Positions 32,714 to 45,461 of a stretch of 64,000 bases of DNA are shown here, one piece after another. The notes beneath the pieces were generated by a model. The model ran no database searches and had not been told where the DNA came from. It saw nothing but the letters and a program-made list of their open reading frames with translations. The translations under genes were made by a program, and so were the position numbers. Each line of letters begins with the position of its first letter. Positions within the stretch are counted from its first letter, which is position 1. Source of the stretch: Gnetum montanum (taxonomy: Eukaryota; Streptophyta; Gnetopsida; Gnetales; Gnetaceae); assembly GCA_015680685.1 (NCBI GenBank), contig MNCI01004329.1, positions 137,996-201,995 of the forward strand, in the 5' to 3' direction.

Positions 32714-35200
32714 ATGTCTCTCTCACACAAAAGTGACAAAGCACTATATAGTGAATGCATTCATTGGAGAAATAACGAGATATAAAATGAAGAAAATTGG
32801 AGTGACCAACCTTATGTAGGGGTTTCTTATGATCATGATCACCCTAACAACACTCAAAGACTACATTCACCTAAAGCAAACAATCTTAGAGAAGAGGATG
32901 TAAGTCCTGAACTTGGGGAGGCCTCAAGGCCTAAGACCTTCTCAAAACCTAGAAATGATAAATCAAAGGACCCTAAGAAAACACCATAGTAGCCATGAAA
33001 AAATTTTAAATTTCTCACCTTCCTCTTTCCCTTCAACATCTAGTTCTGATGAAGATGAACGTAGGTATGGAGATCAAGCTCCAATAGAGGTGTGGAAAAA
33101 AAATAGAAATCGAACCCATAGGAAAAGTCAAAGATGTCACCATGAACATAAACAACATCATCATGATCAAATGAATAGAGATAGAAATTATCCACACAAC
33201 CTATCTAATGATGATGAACCCTTGTTGGCCACTAAGAGCCTAATGCATATCATAAAGGCTATTAAGATATCTTGTAGGCATTGCAAAAAGAATCATCTAC
33301 CTAGGCTTGATATGGATAATATTCCTATATTTGTAGGAGGCTATGATTTATATCCACAACATCATTTGCAAGCCTTCCATGATGCCTATGCTTTCTACAA
33401 CATTAAAAGTGGGTGGCAAAATCTTAAACTCTTTCATAGGACACTAATCAATAAAACTGAAGTGTGGTATAGGTCTTTGAGAAAAAATTCAATTTGACAA
33501 CCATAATGCTAGAACTTTTCAATGAGAAATACCAAACCTATGTGAGGGTTTCAAACTTGAGGAGATGGATCCAAGAGTGGAAGTAAAAAAAATATGAACC
33601 CTTGCACATGGCATTAGATAGATATTATGCCTTACTGAATAGATGCCTAGGCCATGGTTTCTCCAAGGAGAGGCAACTTTTCCACATCATAGATGAACTT
33701 CATAATGAAATAAGGGAGACCCTTGGGATGTATGCCTAGGGCAATTATATGAGCTCTAAGCCCATCAGATTCGAGAGCTAATCGAATATGTGGCAAAAGA
33801 AGAAGGAGAGATATGAAAATGGGAGAATGTCAAGAAATATCAATGGGACCCAACTCTTCAATAGAAGGAGGTCCATATCTATGGCATGGAGAAAGAGGTA
33901 GCTCTCGATAAGGTGATTCTGCAATGAACCTTCCCAATATAGAAGTCTATTAATGAACTTGAAGCAAATTTTAATAGGATGTCCAAATGGATATATGAAA
34001 ATAATATAACTCTAATTGAGATGGTCAAGAAGAGAATCATGCAAAATAAGCCACAAAATCATAATAAATAAAGGATACATAACCAAGAAATAGCTAGGAA
34101 CACTTTTCAACAAACGGGAAAAATGGCTAAAGAAAGTGAGGCTATAGACTTAATCACAAATGAAGATAATGGGTGTGACATCTACATATATGACCATCCA
34201 AAGGACCATTACCTAGTCTTGTCACATCTACAGGAGTATTAGGCAAGTGTCTTAAATTCAAAGTTTGTATCAAAACCCCATGCCTAGGATATTTCCTCTC
34301 CCATAAGGTAATTATAGACAATCCCACAACTAATCGTACCATCTTAGGAGAACTTATTACCTACCTCAACATGATCATCAACCATAGTGGCAATAGCCAC
34401 AGTTGTGGGGGAGGTCACCACCAAATCAGCCCTACATGTCGAAACCGCATAGATATTATGTTCAACATCCTATTTCTCCAACTAGTTCTACATCCTCTAC
34501 TTAAAATTGCCACTACCACTCTCCCAAGTACCATCAACCCATGACATCCCCTAAATGATCACCACCTCATGCCTCTTACCATTCATCCTACCCTCAATAT
34601 TCTCATACTCCACCTCATTATATGCCACCACTAGCAACATAAGAAGGTTCAACATCACAATATCAACAAAAAAATGCCACTTGTGCTACAAATGTGCATA
34701 AACATGCTGACACCAGTGGGTCTCAACCACAATGTAGGAAACATCCCTTCTAGAGGAAAGGTTGTAAGCCAAAGAAAACTATGCATGGATCTACCACATC
34801 ATCCAGAAGAATGCCAATCTAGTGCACCATCTTCCTTTTCACAATCGATGTCCTTTGATCATACACAAGGCCACTGTCCATCATTACTCCAATCCCAAAT
34901 CCAAACAATGAATCCAATAGAGTGGGAAGACAAATAAATCCATGCATAACATATCATGATCAAGGGTGCAATTGTGGGCTATACATCCATAACGTTAACA
35001 CACCTCATACCTTGACCCACCATACATTTAACAATCAAGTGCATGACCAATAATTTTTCTACCCAACCACCACACCACCAACAAACAGCCAATGGTTAGG
35101 GCATGAATGGTTACCAATGTTTCATACATGCATGGATCCTATTTATCCACTTATTAATCCTTGTCATGGCCAAATGTTTAGTCGTGGGTGTAACCCCTTC
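32714..35200 (+). pseudogene. gag of B (degenerate)
   Basis: It starts at ATG 32714 (MSLSHKSDK) and is homologous to gag of A. A 194-codon open frame (32913-33497) holds a His/Arg-rich linker (HRKSQRCHHEHKQHHHD), the core NIPIFVGGYDLYPQHHLQAF and FHRTLINKTEVWYRSL. Downstream frames keep HGFSKERQLFHIIDELHNE-like sequence. A degraded zinc knuckle (CDIYIYDHPKDH) lies at about 34178-34215, where A has CNICQYEHSKGC. A Pro/Ser/His-rich tail runs to about 35200. Stops are frequent after 33497. Confidence 0.75.
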
Positions 35201-37226
35201 CCCCAAAACCCAACCCCCCGCCCCCCAGTAATTTTTAGGATTCTTAAGTGCTTTTCATCTTTTTGTTTTACAATTTTTTGTCATTTTCCTATTTCTTGAT
35301 CCAATTTTTCCTATTTCTTCCAATTTTTTCTAGTTTTTTTTTTCATTTTCTTTGTTGTGTAATCTCACTTGTGAATAAAATGAGCATGTTGCCCATTAAG
35401 GTGAGGTTTTCTCTATGTTGTCAAGTCATAAGGGACTAATTATTCGAACATTGAGACCACACCATCCATCCACTCATTCCATTAATAATAGGTTCTTGCC
35501 ATGGTCATAATGATAATCTTTTCCATCATCCAACCTAATAGTAAATGTACAATCATTGTGTCCAGACATAAGAGTGCAGAATTAAGGAAAAATGTGAAGG
35601 ATGTGACATCAAGGGGATTTATGGATTCTCTTTGGCCACTTCTATATGCTCTATCACATTGTTGAGGTTGTAATCATATCCTTGTAGATCTAACAAAAAA
35701 TGGAAGTAAGAGTAACCTAAAATGACACTAAATAAACTTCTATGGATCCCACTGGAAAGACATGTACCCATGCCTGAATGTTGTAGCTTCTCAGAATTGA
35801 AAGAAAAAAGAGAAGAGTGAGTGAAAAAGAAAAAAAAACATGTGTGCTATCCAAAAAGCTCCTCCCTTGAACAAAATTCCAAGTGATGTCACTCCTTGTA
35901 ACTATGATAGTCTTATGGTTGTCCATTGATGTGATGAAACAATGCAATGTCAATGTAAGGTGGTGTGGACTTGGTTTGAATCTTGGACAGAAGGACTCAT
36001 GATTATTTAACCATTAATAACACACAAGGTTTCATTGTGACCATGGTAAGACACCTCTTGTCCCAATTTCTACAATCCTTTCTATAGTCCATCTCATCTC
36101 GTTGTCCAAGTGATCATAACTTGTGGTTTTGTGTAACATAGAGTTATTATCTCAAATTGGTGATTTTAACCTGTGTGTTTTGTTTCATAGATAGGTGTTT
36201 CATTCAACCCCTTTAGTGCCTATAGACAGTTTTAGGTGTGGTTACACAAGGGCATCATAGGCTAGAGCTTGCTTTAGGGAGGACTCACTTGTGTAACTTT
36301 TGTGACTTATACTTGTTTAGCATAATGACATCATTCTTCACCTTCCAAGCACTCAGTTGTTACATTTTGTTGTTTCCCTTCTCATATAACTTGATCCATC
36401 CACACCCTTGATTTCAATTCCCTTTTTCTTGCTCATTCAAGTGCTTTTCACATCGACAACTCCACCTTATCACACTTCCAGTGCCTCAACTTGATTTTCC
36501 ACTTAACCAAAACTATGGACCTAACATCCAACCTTCCAACCAATCATAGAGCTTCAATTTTCATGGTTATCTACTCCATTCAGTGAATATTCATGGGCCC
36601 CGACATTAACTACCCAACATCAAGTCTAATGTGATGTCGTGTACCCAACGTCAGGTTGCATAAAGACTATATATATGACCCATGCTATACACAAACTTTA
36701 TTCTCATCATTTGCCACTAAGGGAGTTATTGAAATTTTCTCTTGTAACTTAATATTTCTATGCACCCACTTTCTACTTGTGATATTTGGCTCCCTACCAC
36801 TCTAATTTTCGTGCCATTTGAACCTACCTAAACTTGGAGTGTTCAAGCTATTCGTGGGGGAGTGCTTGTGTGTAAAACTTGCACCAAATTGCTAAAATTT
36901 GCTATCTCGTGGAGGGTATTTTAAGGGTAAGAGTGTTAAAAAATTTTGGCATTATCTTGAATAATCAATTGTATTAATGCTAGAAACATTAATTTTTCCA
37001 CCCAAGGGACCACAACCATCATAACAACCACATATAAGGAAAAGGGAACCAACTATGTAAGGTTATGTAAGGGATAAACACTTTTTGGGATTTTTCTTAA
37101 AAAATTTTCTAACTCTGAAATCATATGAACTAAGAACTTAATGAACTAAGGTAACGAGTAAGGTATCAACTGATTAATGATAAAAAAATGCAACCTTAGT
37201 AACACTTGATCTTTGCTTGATTGCAG
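35201..37226 (+). other. Deletion junction and non-coding spacer of B
   Basis: A C-rich run (CCAACCCCCCGCCCCCCAG, 35210-35228) joins gag-tail sequence directly to T-rich sequence that resembles 19490 onward in A. Later blocks also match A, such as GTGACATCAAGGGGATTT at about 35602. The segment 36590-36680 (CCCAACATCAAG, GTGATGTCGTGTACCCAACG, CTATATATATGACCC) looks like an LTR U3 with a TATA box and could be a fragment of another LTR or an internal promoter. The spacer ends TTGATTGCAG just before ATG 37227. Confidence 0.55.
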
Positions 37227-39970
37227 ATGGCCCTAAAAAGAGGTGCACAAGGTGAACCTTTGTAAAGAGTAGCTAAGCATCCACGAGGTGGTCAAGGCCA
37301 ATAAGGTGAATGTGAAAAACATCAAGAGTAAGAAGCCTAATCATTTAGCATTCACCAAGAGGCTCTTGCTACTAGATAGTCAATCCAAGGGGAGGTTATA
37401 GAATCGTAGGCTCCCGTGCAGGGACAAAATCTCACGTTGCCCCCTAATTACCTCACAACCATTCTAGAAAAGTCCATATTAACCTCAATCATTGTGGAAA
37501 TGAATTTCAACCCATTTATGAAGTTTTCTCCACAAGCATTTTAGACACAACTTAAGGCATCACCCTTATGGCCCATTCCTTCAAACAGTGGCAAGTGGTA
37601 CCTTGGTGAGACTCATCAATTCTAGCACAACAAAGATGATGGCAGCACTATCAACATCTATGTAGTTAATGTTTCTTTTTTGGTCAAGGCCATTGTAGTA
37701 GCTCTAAATCTATCAAATGAAGGGCCTACAGTAGCCCATCTATCCACAAGATCTGACCCCGATACCAAAAAACTATGGCTAAAATGGGCACATGGCAAGG
37801 AGGATAAAACATATAATGAATTAACTTTGGAAGAGAGGATAGACTTCAAGATCAGGACATACCACCTATTTCCCACCAAAGGGTTCAACCAAATTTCAAC
37901 ATATGTGGCCAAGGGAAGTGCTATCTTAATGGGTAAATTTGCAACCAATCTTCCCCAATTCTACTTCACAAAAATTCAACAATGGTTTGAAGAGAAAAAG
38001 GTAGGAAAACCAACACTCCCATTTCCTTTCCTAATCAAGAAACTATGAAAATGTTCTAGAATCCTAGGATATATGAATGATATCCCCAAGAAGGCTTAGA
38101 ATGCCTCCTTTGCTAAACTCCTCAAACCTGTAGCACCAAAAAAAGATCTTGGTGAAGATCAAGAACTAGAGAAGGAGGCAAAGCCAAAAGTAGAAAGACA
38201 ACATGAGCCTGAATAGCACCTAGAGACATAAGCTCCACCACCACCACCATCGCAAGATTACAGGCCCTTAATGAGCTATTTATAGAAGATCGCTACAGTT
38301 GTCAGCTGGGGAAGCAAGGATGAGTCCAATCTCTTCAAAGTGATTGATGATGCCATACAGCCCACTATTTCAACCAATCTAACAAGGGAGGAGATCTTGT
38401 TATAATTAAGAGGAGGATCCCAGTGGTCCAAGCAAATCTCTGGGAATGTCACATCCTTCCAGGTAACACTTGAAACTAGAGAAGGTGCCATAATTATGGT
38501 AATGTAGCATCAAGATGCAACAGGTGTAGCAGAAGTCATCACAAATCATATTAAAGAATCATTCAACGTGCCTATTGTGCCCTTAGTAGATCTTACTAGA
38601 ACTAGAGATGCATAGATACTAGCCAAGACTTTAATGACTACTACAATGCATGAAGATGTATTAGATCAACAACTGCAGATGGGGAAAGTGAGGACTACTT
38701 TGTTTGACATCCCCAATGATGTCACTATAGCATAGTCAAACCTCATCACCACTAAAGAAAAGTTGATCATGGCTAAAGTCAAGGAAGAACATGCAGAAGT
38801 AGAAGTGCAAAGATTACAATAAGAGCTAGCTACCCTAAGAGCTAAATGATGAGACCCTACTAGATTTGTTGTGCTTGACCAGCTGGAACAATTCAGGATG
38901 AAGCTATTGTCCAAGTTGATTGAGGAGATCACAGCTGCAAAACAAGAAAAATAGAAAGCGATCTAGAATGCCTTTCTTGCTGATGCATAATCCTACTCTT
39001 ACAAAAAGGTATTGCTACTGCACAAGAAGAAAACAAGCAGCTCACCACTAAGAATTCAAGGTTGACCACAATCAAAAAGTAAAAGAACATCCTTGAGGAG
39101 AGCATCTAGCAGTTAAGAGAACAAATGATGAGGGTTAACCAAAACATTAATAGATTAGCCAAAGCAAAAAAAAAAAACCCTCTCAATGGAGGGGTTCACA
39201 TGATTTGATAAAAATTAGCAATAGAAATCAGCAAATGGAAGAATGAGGCTAAGAAGCATGAAAATTTGAAGGAAAACTTCTACAACTAAGTAGGCATGTA
39301 TAAGTAGATAAATGACAAAAAGATCCAAATGACTAAAGCCCACATTAGATCCTTGTTAGCACAAAATCCTAAGTGGTAGCCAATTCTAGATGGCTATGCC
39401 TTGGTCCACCAAGTGGAAGTAAAGAATAAAGACCTATAGATCAAAGATTTGAAAGAATACATGGCTTTGGCTAACCTCAGATATGCTAATCTTACCATGT
39501 TAATAGCAGGTCGACCTCAGAATGAGCTAGAGAAGCAGGTAGTGACCACTTATGCATTGTATGAAAAAGTTTTTGCAGATTGGAAAGACGCTTTGCAAAA
39601 GCTACATGTGGCAAACATAGAATTGGAAGTGGTTAAAGCCAGCTACTAGGGATAGAAGGATGTCATCTCAAACCTATCTAAAAGATTAATAAATTATCAT
39701 GAACTTAGAGAAAAAGCTAGGGCCTTTGAGGAGGAACGATAGTAGTTTGTGACTTGGTATGTGAAGGCTAATCAAATGTTCCTGCAACTACCATGCCCTT
39801 GAGATGTACCAGTGTTAACACACATTAGTTTAGCAACCTAAACAATACACAAACCAAGGATAGGAAAAGAAAAGTTACAGGCATTGCTTGATCACTACAA
39901 ATTTCACAAGCCTAGTGACAAAGGAAAGCAACCAATGGAAGAGCCACCACCTTCAAGAACCACATGAGCT
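37227..39970 (+). pseudogene. Long 3' ORF of B (homologue of the A 3' ORF)
   Basis: About 910 codons, broken, starting MALKRGAQGEP. An open stretch at 37680-38048 has VVALNLSNEGPTVAHLSTRS, LTLEERIDFKIRTYHLFP and ISTYVAKGSAILMGKFATNL, parallel to ALGLPDIGSQMAELSTKGDP and LTLVEQIF in A. The middle has GNVTSFQVTLETREGAIIMVM-like sequence, parallel to NVTTFSMRLEEGEEATILVM. Next come Lys/Glu-rich probable coiled coils and the C-terminal motif PCPxDVPVLTHISLA with KEKLQALLDHY. No signal peptide or membrane segment is seen. Its survival in a pol-less element, along with gag, hints that it is a cis-needed or particle-related protein. That is inference. Confidence 0.6.
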
Positions 39971-40145
39971 TCTTAGTTTTTGTCTTGTAATATTTTGTTC
40001 CCATTTTGTACTACACCACTGTGACATGTAAGAACCAATTTTTTTGTTTGTTGTTTGAGTTAGTCAATAATCCCATACCTTTCCAATATTTTGTAAATAA
40101 CTTGTTCCTCATTTTTTTTAACTTGAGAACAAGTTTTTATTCAAT

Positions 40146-40155
40146 CGTGGGGGTA
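40146..40155 (+). other. PPT of B
   Basis: CGTGGGGGTA directly before TGATGAG, the same arrangement as in A. Confidence 0.75.
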
Positions 40156-41046
40156 TGATGAGTCATAAATTTTTCAGGCCATGATATTGAATACCCAATA
40201 TCAGAGCCCCAATGTGAGGCACCTGATGTTAGAGCTAGGAAGCAATTTCAAATATCTTATGTCTTCCCCTCCATGCTAGCCTATAAATATAGCACTTGTG
40301 TGCACGATTGGGACATAAGAGATAGAAATAGGGGAAGATAGCTTTAATTCTCAATTTTTGATAGTCTTTCTTAGAGTTCTATTATTTCCAATGCATGCCC
40401 GTAGTGTGATGTTTGTAATCATACAGCACCTTTGTTCGAGAGTGACATATTTGGACACATTACATGACTAGTAATAAAGTTCGAGATTACTCCCATCATT
40501 GCAGCATCCACTTAGATTATTATTGCTTTTAATTGTTAATTATTTACTATTTCCTTTAGTTAACATTTTCATTTATTGCTATTTACTATTCTTGTTATTA
40601 AGAAAAATGTGTACACCTTAATCACGAGCGTTTAAGTGTAAGTACTTGGTAATTCGACAGTGTATTGTTTGGCACACCCAGTGACATGCACTTGGCAATC
40701 CTAGAAGTAGTCTCATGAAGTCCAAGATGTGTACAGATGATTAAGAGTATATACTTATCACACATAGGCTAGTTTAGATTTCACTCTCCATTGTTTAGTA
40801 GCTTAATTAATTCATCTCTTTGTCATCATTAGTAGTAGCATAGGATTAGACAACATCATATGCATCACTTCAAACTAAACCATACATGACAAAGCTATCA
40901 CTAGTCCAAGTGGGAAGATAGCAAACTACGATTAGAGCATAACGATCTAGATACCATAACTAGTCTCATCCATGGCATTCGATCAAATCATGTGTGAATG
41001 CTTATGATTCTTATGGTTGGAAATAGAGGTACCTTGCCACTCATCA
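40156..41046 (+). repeat. 3' LTR of B
   Basis: 891 bp, TGATGAG...CTCATCA. The TATA box TATAAATA is at 40282-40289. It is followed by TCCAC, the partner of TCCAT before the 5' LTR. Confidence 0.9.
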
Positions 41047-42547
41047 TCCACCAACATACTTTCATGAAACTTAAAAAAATATAGTAATATGCCCATTAGA
41101 ATTAAATATATTATTAAGACTAAAAATTATTATAATAATAAATAAATTTCTAATTTGACTATACATCTTATGGTAAATATTATTAAAAGGAATTGCAATT
41201 ACTAACACCTAATGTAATGATAAATAAAAGGAAGGACATAGCATGAAGATCGACTACTTGGAGTTTATTTTCATCCTACAACCCAAAGATGTAGTAAAAA
41301 CTAGAAACATGTGGTTTCTATTGAGAAGCATTTAAATGGAATTCTAAAAAGTTTCCTTGTAACAACAACGCATTCTAAAACCAACAACATAATTTTCCAT
41401 ACACAGGTTCTTGACCATGCTTGGAATTTGATGCTTTTTTGCATGTCTTTGGGTTATTCATGCTTAACACATGATTAAATTTTAGAAAGTGCATCAAGTT
41501 GATTCAAATGCAAATTTTTTTTCATGACTTATAAATGTGCTTATCTTTGTATGTGTGTGAGGGAAGTTCAACAACTTTAATGATCACAAATTCAAAGTTA
41601 TTCATTTTTATGCATACGTCATGAATAAATTCTTAAGAGATTGGATTGAATGAAGTAGTTGTAATATCATTAATGCATGTAATTAAATAGTTAGAGGTTT
41701 ATAGTATAATTATGATTTCTAAGTTATTGTATGTTGTAATGACATCTCTTATTCAAAAAGCTATGAATTAGAGAATTAGAAATTTGGAACTACTTCAAAG
41801 GAAAACATAGTTTTAGTTTTTAAAAATAATTTGAAGATCTAAACTACTTCACCAAAGAAAACCTAGTTTTATTCTTGATTAGTTTAGATTCATTATATTT
41901 TGGTGTTATAAATTAAACTTTAGTTGATGACCTTATATCACACAATTTATTTTATTTTTTAGTGAGGAATATTAAAAGAAAGAAAAAAGCTTTGAAAGAA
42001 GGCAAGAAATATCTTGAAGCTTCAACATAAACTATTCACTTCAATTACAAATTTTTGACACTCAAATTATAGTTGAAATTTCAAGTTGAGTCACATGTCT
42101 AAAAGTTAGTATGTCAATCACCTTAGATTTGGATATCCCTTTATGTGTAAATTCTTTACATTAGTTTTACATATGGTGTGACATGTTTTGGTGCCTTAGT
42201 GGTAAGGCCAACCAATGAGAGATTATCCCTCTTTCTTTAGATAAAATTTAAAATTATTTGTTTATGATGATTCTTAAAATGAAAAAAAAAACATATACAT
42301 CATGAGTTATTGATAATTGTATTATTTTAGGTAGAATTTAAATGAAGGCATCCTACATGCTTAACCTAAGTTGAGCTTAGGTGAACACTCACTACCGAAG
42401 GAACACATCACACATCAAGAAACAAATTGAACATCGCTATGGAAGACTATAAATTACTTCATAAAACTCGCATCAACAGCAATGAGTACTATATAGCATA
42501 TGTAACAGTCATAGAGCCCAGTTACTATGGAAAATGGAAAAGGGCTT
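41047..42547. other. Non-coding stretch with a SINE tail and a dispersed repeat
   Basis: It begins with the resumed SINE tail CACCAACATAC. A further tail copy, TCTAATTTGACTATACATCT with GGTAAATATTATTAAAA, lies at 41148-41190. The dispersed repeat at 41424-41643 matches 62820-63041. TGGTGCCTTAGTGGTAAGGC at 42189-42208 resembles a tRNA A box, but no B box is seen. No coding sequence was recognised. Confidence 0.45.
41424..41643 (+). repeat. Dispersed repeat, first copy
   Basis: It is shared with 62820-63041 in the same orientation. Common blocks include TCTTTGGGTTATTCAT, AGTTCAACA and AAATTCTTAAGAG. The function is unknown; it may be part of an older LTR element. In the second copy the match ends exactly where an A/B-type LTR is inserted. 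Confidence 0.6.
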
Positions 42548-43079
42548 TGTAATGATACTAGTCTAGCAAAGCATCATTTGGCATCATCTTTGAGTTCAAA
42601 ATTAGCCAATCAACCTAGAGCAAACCCAAAATAGACTACACCTCAATAATCATAGAACTTGCATGCATAGCATAAGTGTACATCATCCATTAATCTATGG
42701 GTTAGGAGTGTACCAAATACATCACATGAAATCACATAAGTAACATGACCAACACAACATACATAAACATGACCACAACAAGCACATGCAATGACAAGGA
42801 ACACCATTCTCTTATAATGGCTAACACATGTTCCTATTCCAACATATCTATCCCTAAGACCCATTATTGAAGAGAAGGGTAGTGGCCCAAGCAATAAAGC
42901 TAAATCTCCTTCACAAGCCTAGATATCCTTATGATGAAGAACACAAAGGATTCAAGGCCAATGTAGTTCTTTAACGATGGTTGTGATAGCATGAAATCCA
43001 TGAGGATCTCCATGCTTCTTCAGCCCTCATTTTAGAGGAAAACAACCTTCAATTCACCAACAAGGCATGTTTTCCTACA
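42548..43079 (-). repeat. 3' LTR of C
   Basis: 532 bp, aligning end to end with 45462-45993. On the minus strand it begins TGTAGGAAAACATG and ends TCATTACA. Both LTR copies contain an apparent 80-codon minus-strand frame (42643-42894 and 45557-45817). Those frames are LTR sequence, not genes. Confidence 0.88.
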
Positions 43080-43140
43080 CTCTCCACCCTCCCCCTACAC
43101 CAACACAAACCAGTCCACCCCCCTCCCTCCCCTTGAAAGA
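43080..43140 (-). other. G-rich PPT region of C
   Basis: On the minus strand AAGGGGAGGGAGGGGGGTGG and GTAGGGGGAGGGTGGAGAG lead directly into the LTR start TGTAGGAAA. This is unusually long and G-rich for a PPT. Confidence 0.7.
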
Positions 43141-44279
43141 AGCAACATCCTTAAAACTTAATTCTTTGTTCATATGTTCTTTCAAATGTGAAGAGCATAA
43201 TGCATATTAAGAATATTAAATAACCCAAAATCCATTTGATAATTACAAACAAAGAAGAAGGTTCAATGGCTAAGGTAATCCACTATAAAGTATAAATGTT
43301 GAAATCAACTTGATATCCAACTAAGACTTAAAGATGCTTACAAAACCTAGGTTAAGAAAGAAAAGGCTTATCCTTTTTCATGCAAATTGTACCAACCTTT
43401 TTACCTAGAGCAAGACTCACTTCACATGCAAACCTTTCCTACACTTGTAGTGATACAAAGATGTCTTCTAGAGGCACTCAACTCTCCAGCCAAATCTAGC
43501 ACTTCCTATTTAAAGATAAGTTCTCAATACTACACTTCCTACTCAAATATGTAGTCATAATCCTATGCTTTCTACTTGAAGATGCAATCAAGAACATATA
43601 CCAGCTCATCATGATTTTCATCAAGAACATACACATCATCACCTTCAAATGCATGTGTCCATTCTTTTTTTGATATACAAAAATCAATTCATAAAGAAGG
43701 TGGTCACACCAAGATGACCATGCTTCAATCCTCTTGGCATTTGTTGTTTTGTTTGACTACTACATCTACCACCTTATGTTAAGGTGACCAAGCTCCTATG
43801 GACCTATTAGAAAGAGTTCAAAACTTCCATATCTTGCTCTTCATAATCATATTTAGAGAACATCAATCCATAAGATTGATGTTCAATTGCATTCAACCTA
43901 TGATTCTCATATGGTCTCTTACTACCTCTTTTCATTTAAAGAGTCTAAGAGCATTCTTGAGCATAATCTCCTCCACCACAAATTTGGTATTTTAAGCCTA
44001 GATTCCTCAAATGATATTGAGAGAACCCTCCAAAATGTGGTCATTTGTTCAATGACTCCTACTATTATTGGAAAGCCTGACATTTCTTATGTCACAAAAA
44101 TTAGTTTTGTTTACTTAGCGCTGGCTCAATAGAAAAGCCTCTAAATCCATGTAAACTTACATATCCATTACCTCTTCTAGATTTATTACCCTCTTTAGTG
44201 CTCTTGAGAAGCTTTTCCACTACACTCTTATCCTTCTTTCTTACCTTGTAATTAAACAAAGTGACAGCAACCTGGATGG
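43141..44279 (-). other. Non-coding internal sequence of C
   Basis: Between the gag core and the PPT only short frames are found. The 63-codon minus-strand frame at 43496-43687 and the plus-strand frames at 43798-44132 show no recognisable domain. No zinc knuckle, protease or RT motif was seen, so the pol region has been lost or was never present. Confidence 0.5.
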
Positions 44280-44880
44280 CCTCCATAAATCCTATGATGT
44301 TGTGAGTTTTGAGCTTACATTGAACCTAGGGGTTAACTTCATTGAGAAACAATCTTTGTTTGGTGTCCTCACCAATGTTTGGGATTTGTATGATGATATT
44401 TTGATATTCATCAATATACTCTTCTAGATCTCCTATGTGTTGAATCTCCTTTCACTTTGCCTAGGCTTTGTTAATAAAATTTCTTGGATGAAAGTTCTCA
44501 ATTAAAGCCTTCTTGAACTAGTCTCTAATAGGTTTGCTTGTACTATCCTTTTCTTCTTAAAGATGTCAAACCACCAAGTTTTCACTATTTCATCCAAGAA
44601 TTGAATAGCAATGCAAGCTTGTCTTTTAATAGTACATTCATACATTTCTAGGAACTCTTCTACTTTATATAAAAATGCATCTATCATAGCATCATCTCTA
44701 TCTTTCTCATAGATTTTTAGTTCCTTTTCTTAGACCTTGGAAACTAATCAACTCAGCCTCGATGTTAGTTCCCTTACTTCACTGTTAGCTAATCTTTCAT
44801 GACCCTAATCTCATCATCTAGTGTCTTTTTCAAAGCCTTGATCTTATTTTGTTGGCTTTCATATAAAGCTTATTGAATTT
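44280..44880 (-). pseudogene. gag of C (degenerate)
   Basis: On the minus strand the frame reads MIDAFLYKVEEFLEMYECTI, ACIAIQFLDEIVKTWWFDIF and NLLETSSRRL. This is the gypsy gag core with the characteristic WW pair and the following E-S/T segment. Upstream (44880-44760) is a Lys/Gln-rich, coiled-coil-like stretch (QNKIKALKKTLDDEIRVMK). Stops and one or more frameshifts break it. Confidence 0.7.
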
Positions 44881-45442
44881 CTAGTAATGATCACAACTCC
44901 TAATTTCAATCATAAAGGTCTTGGTTAGCAAACTAAAGATCATCAACAACATCCTCAAGTCACTTTAGTAGGTTTCTTAGCACAATGTTTTGAGTTAGGA
45001 CAAGTTTCTATTTTCTATTAAAGCCCAACTCTAGAAGAAAAGGAACTTCCATTGGATCCACTAACTATTGGATCATACAATCTTTCTCAACTATAGGTAG
45101 ACTATGCATAATGATTTTGTTTACTTATAATAAATGGCTTCATAGTTCTTGCATCTTTTCAGGGGATTCATCAATATCCCTCTTACTAGCCATCTCAACA
45201 GTCTCATTCTTGTGTAAATTCTTATATATATCTACATCATTGTGCACCTCCTTGTGGATACGATTGCCTCAACTGCCATCTCCCACTAGTCCATTATGAG
45301 GATTGGGACTAGAAGAAGTGTTGTTAAGATTTTAAATGCCTTAACTCTTCTTTTTATGCACCATGGTAACACAAAAGTCATGAACAATGAATCATTATCA
45401 CAAACCATGTACCAAAAAATACCAATAGCCTTGAACCATAAA

Positions 45443-45459
45443 CCATGGCTATAATACCA
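45443..45459 (-). other. PBS of C (initiator-Met type)
   Basis: On the minus strand TGGTATTATAGCCATGG matches the common plant iMet PBS TGGTATCAGAGCCATGG with C-to-T and G-to-T changes. It lies two bases inside the LTR end. Confidence 0.8.
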
Positions 45460-45461
45460 AG

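Larger units (their letters stand above)
31698..41046 (+). mobile_element. Element B: Athila-like, pol-less relative of A
   Basis: Two LTRs of 891 bp each end in (C/T)TCATCA, with a 5-bp TSD TCCAT (31693-31697) and TCCAC (41047-41051) differing at one base. The first LTR base pair TG has decayed to CA. The internal region (7.57 kb) holds a tRNA-Asp-type PBS, gag, a spacer, a long 3' ORF and a PPT. It matches A in order and sequence, but protease, RT, RNase H and integrase are absent. The missing block corresponds to about 15.8-19.5 kb of A and is replaced by a C-rich junction near 35200-35230. B would need another element's enzymes to move. Confidence 0.88.

Noticed and set aside
36590-36700. 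LTR-like U3 with TATA box inside B
   Set aside because: Not called as a separate solo LTR because I could not find both ends or a target duplication. Noted in the B spacer entry.
42189-42208. TGGTGCCTTAGTGGTAAGGC, like a tRNA A box
   Set aside because: No B box at the expected distance and no cloverleaf. Neither a tRNA gene nor a clear SINE.
42643-42894. Repeated minus-strand frames at 42643-42894 and 45557-45817 that look like a gene pair
   Set aside because: They are the two LTRs of element C. The similarity reflects LTR duplication, not a gene family.
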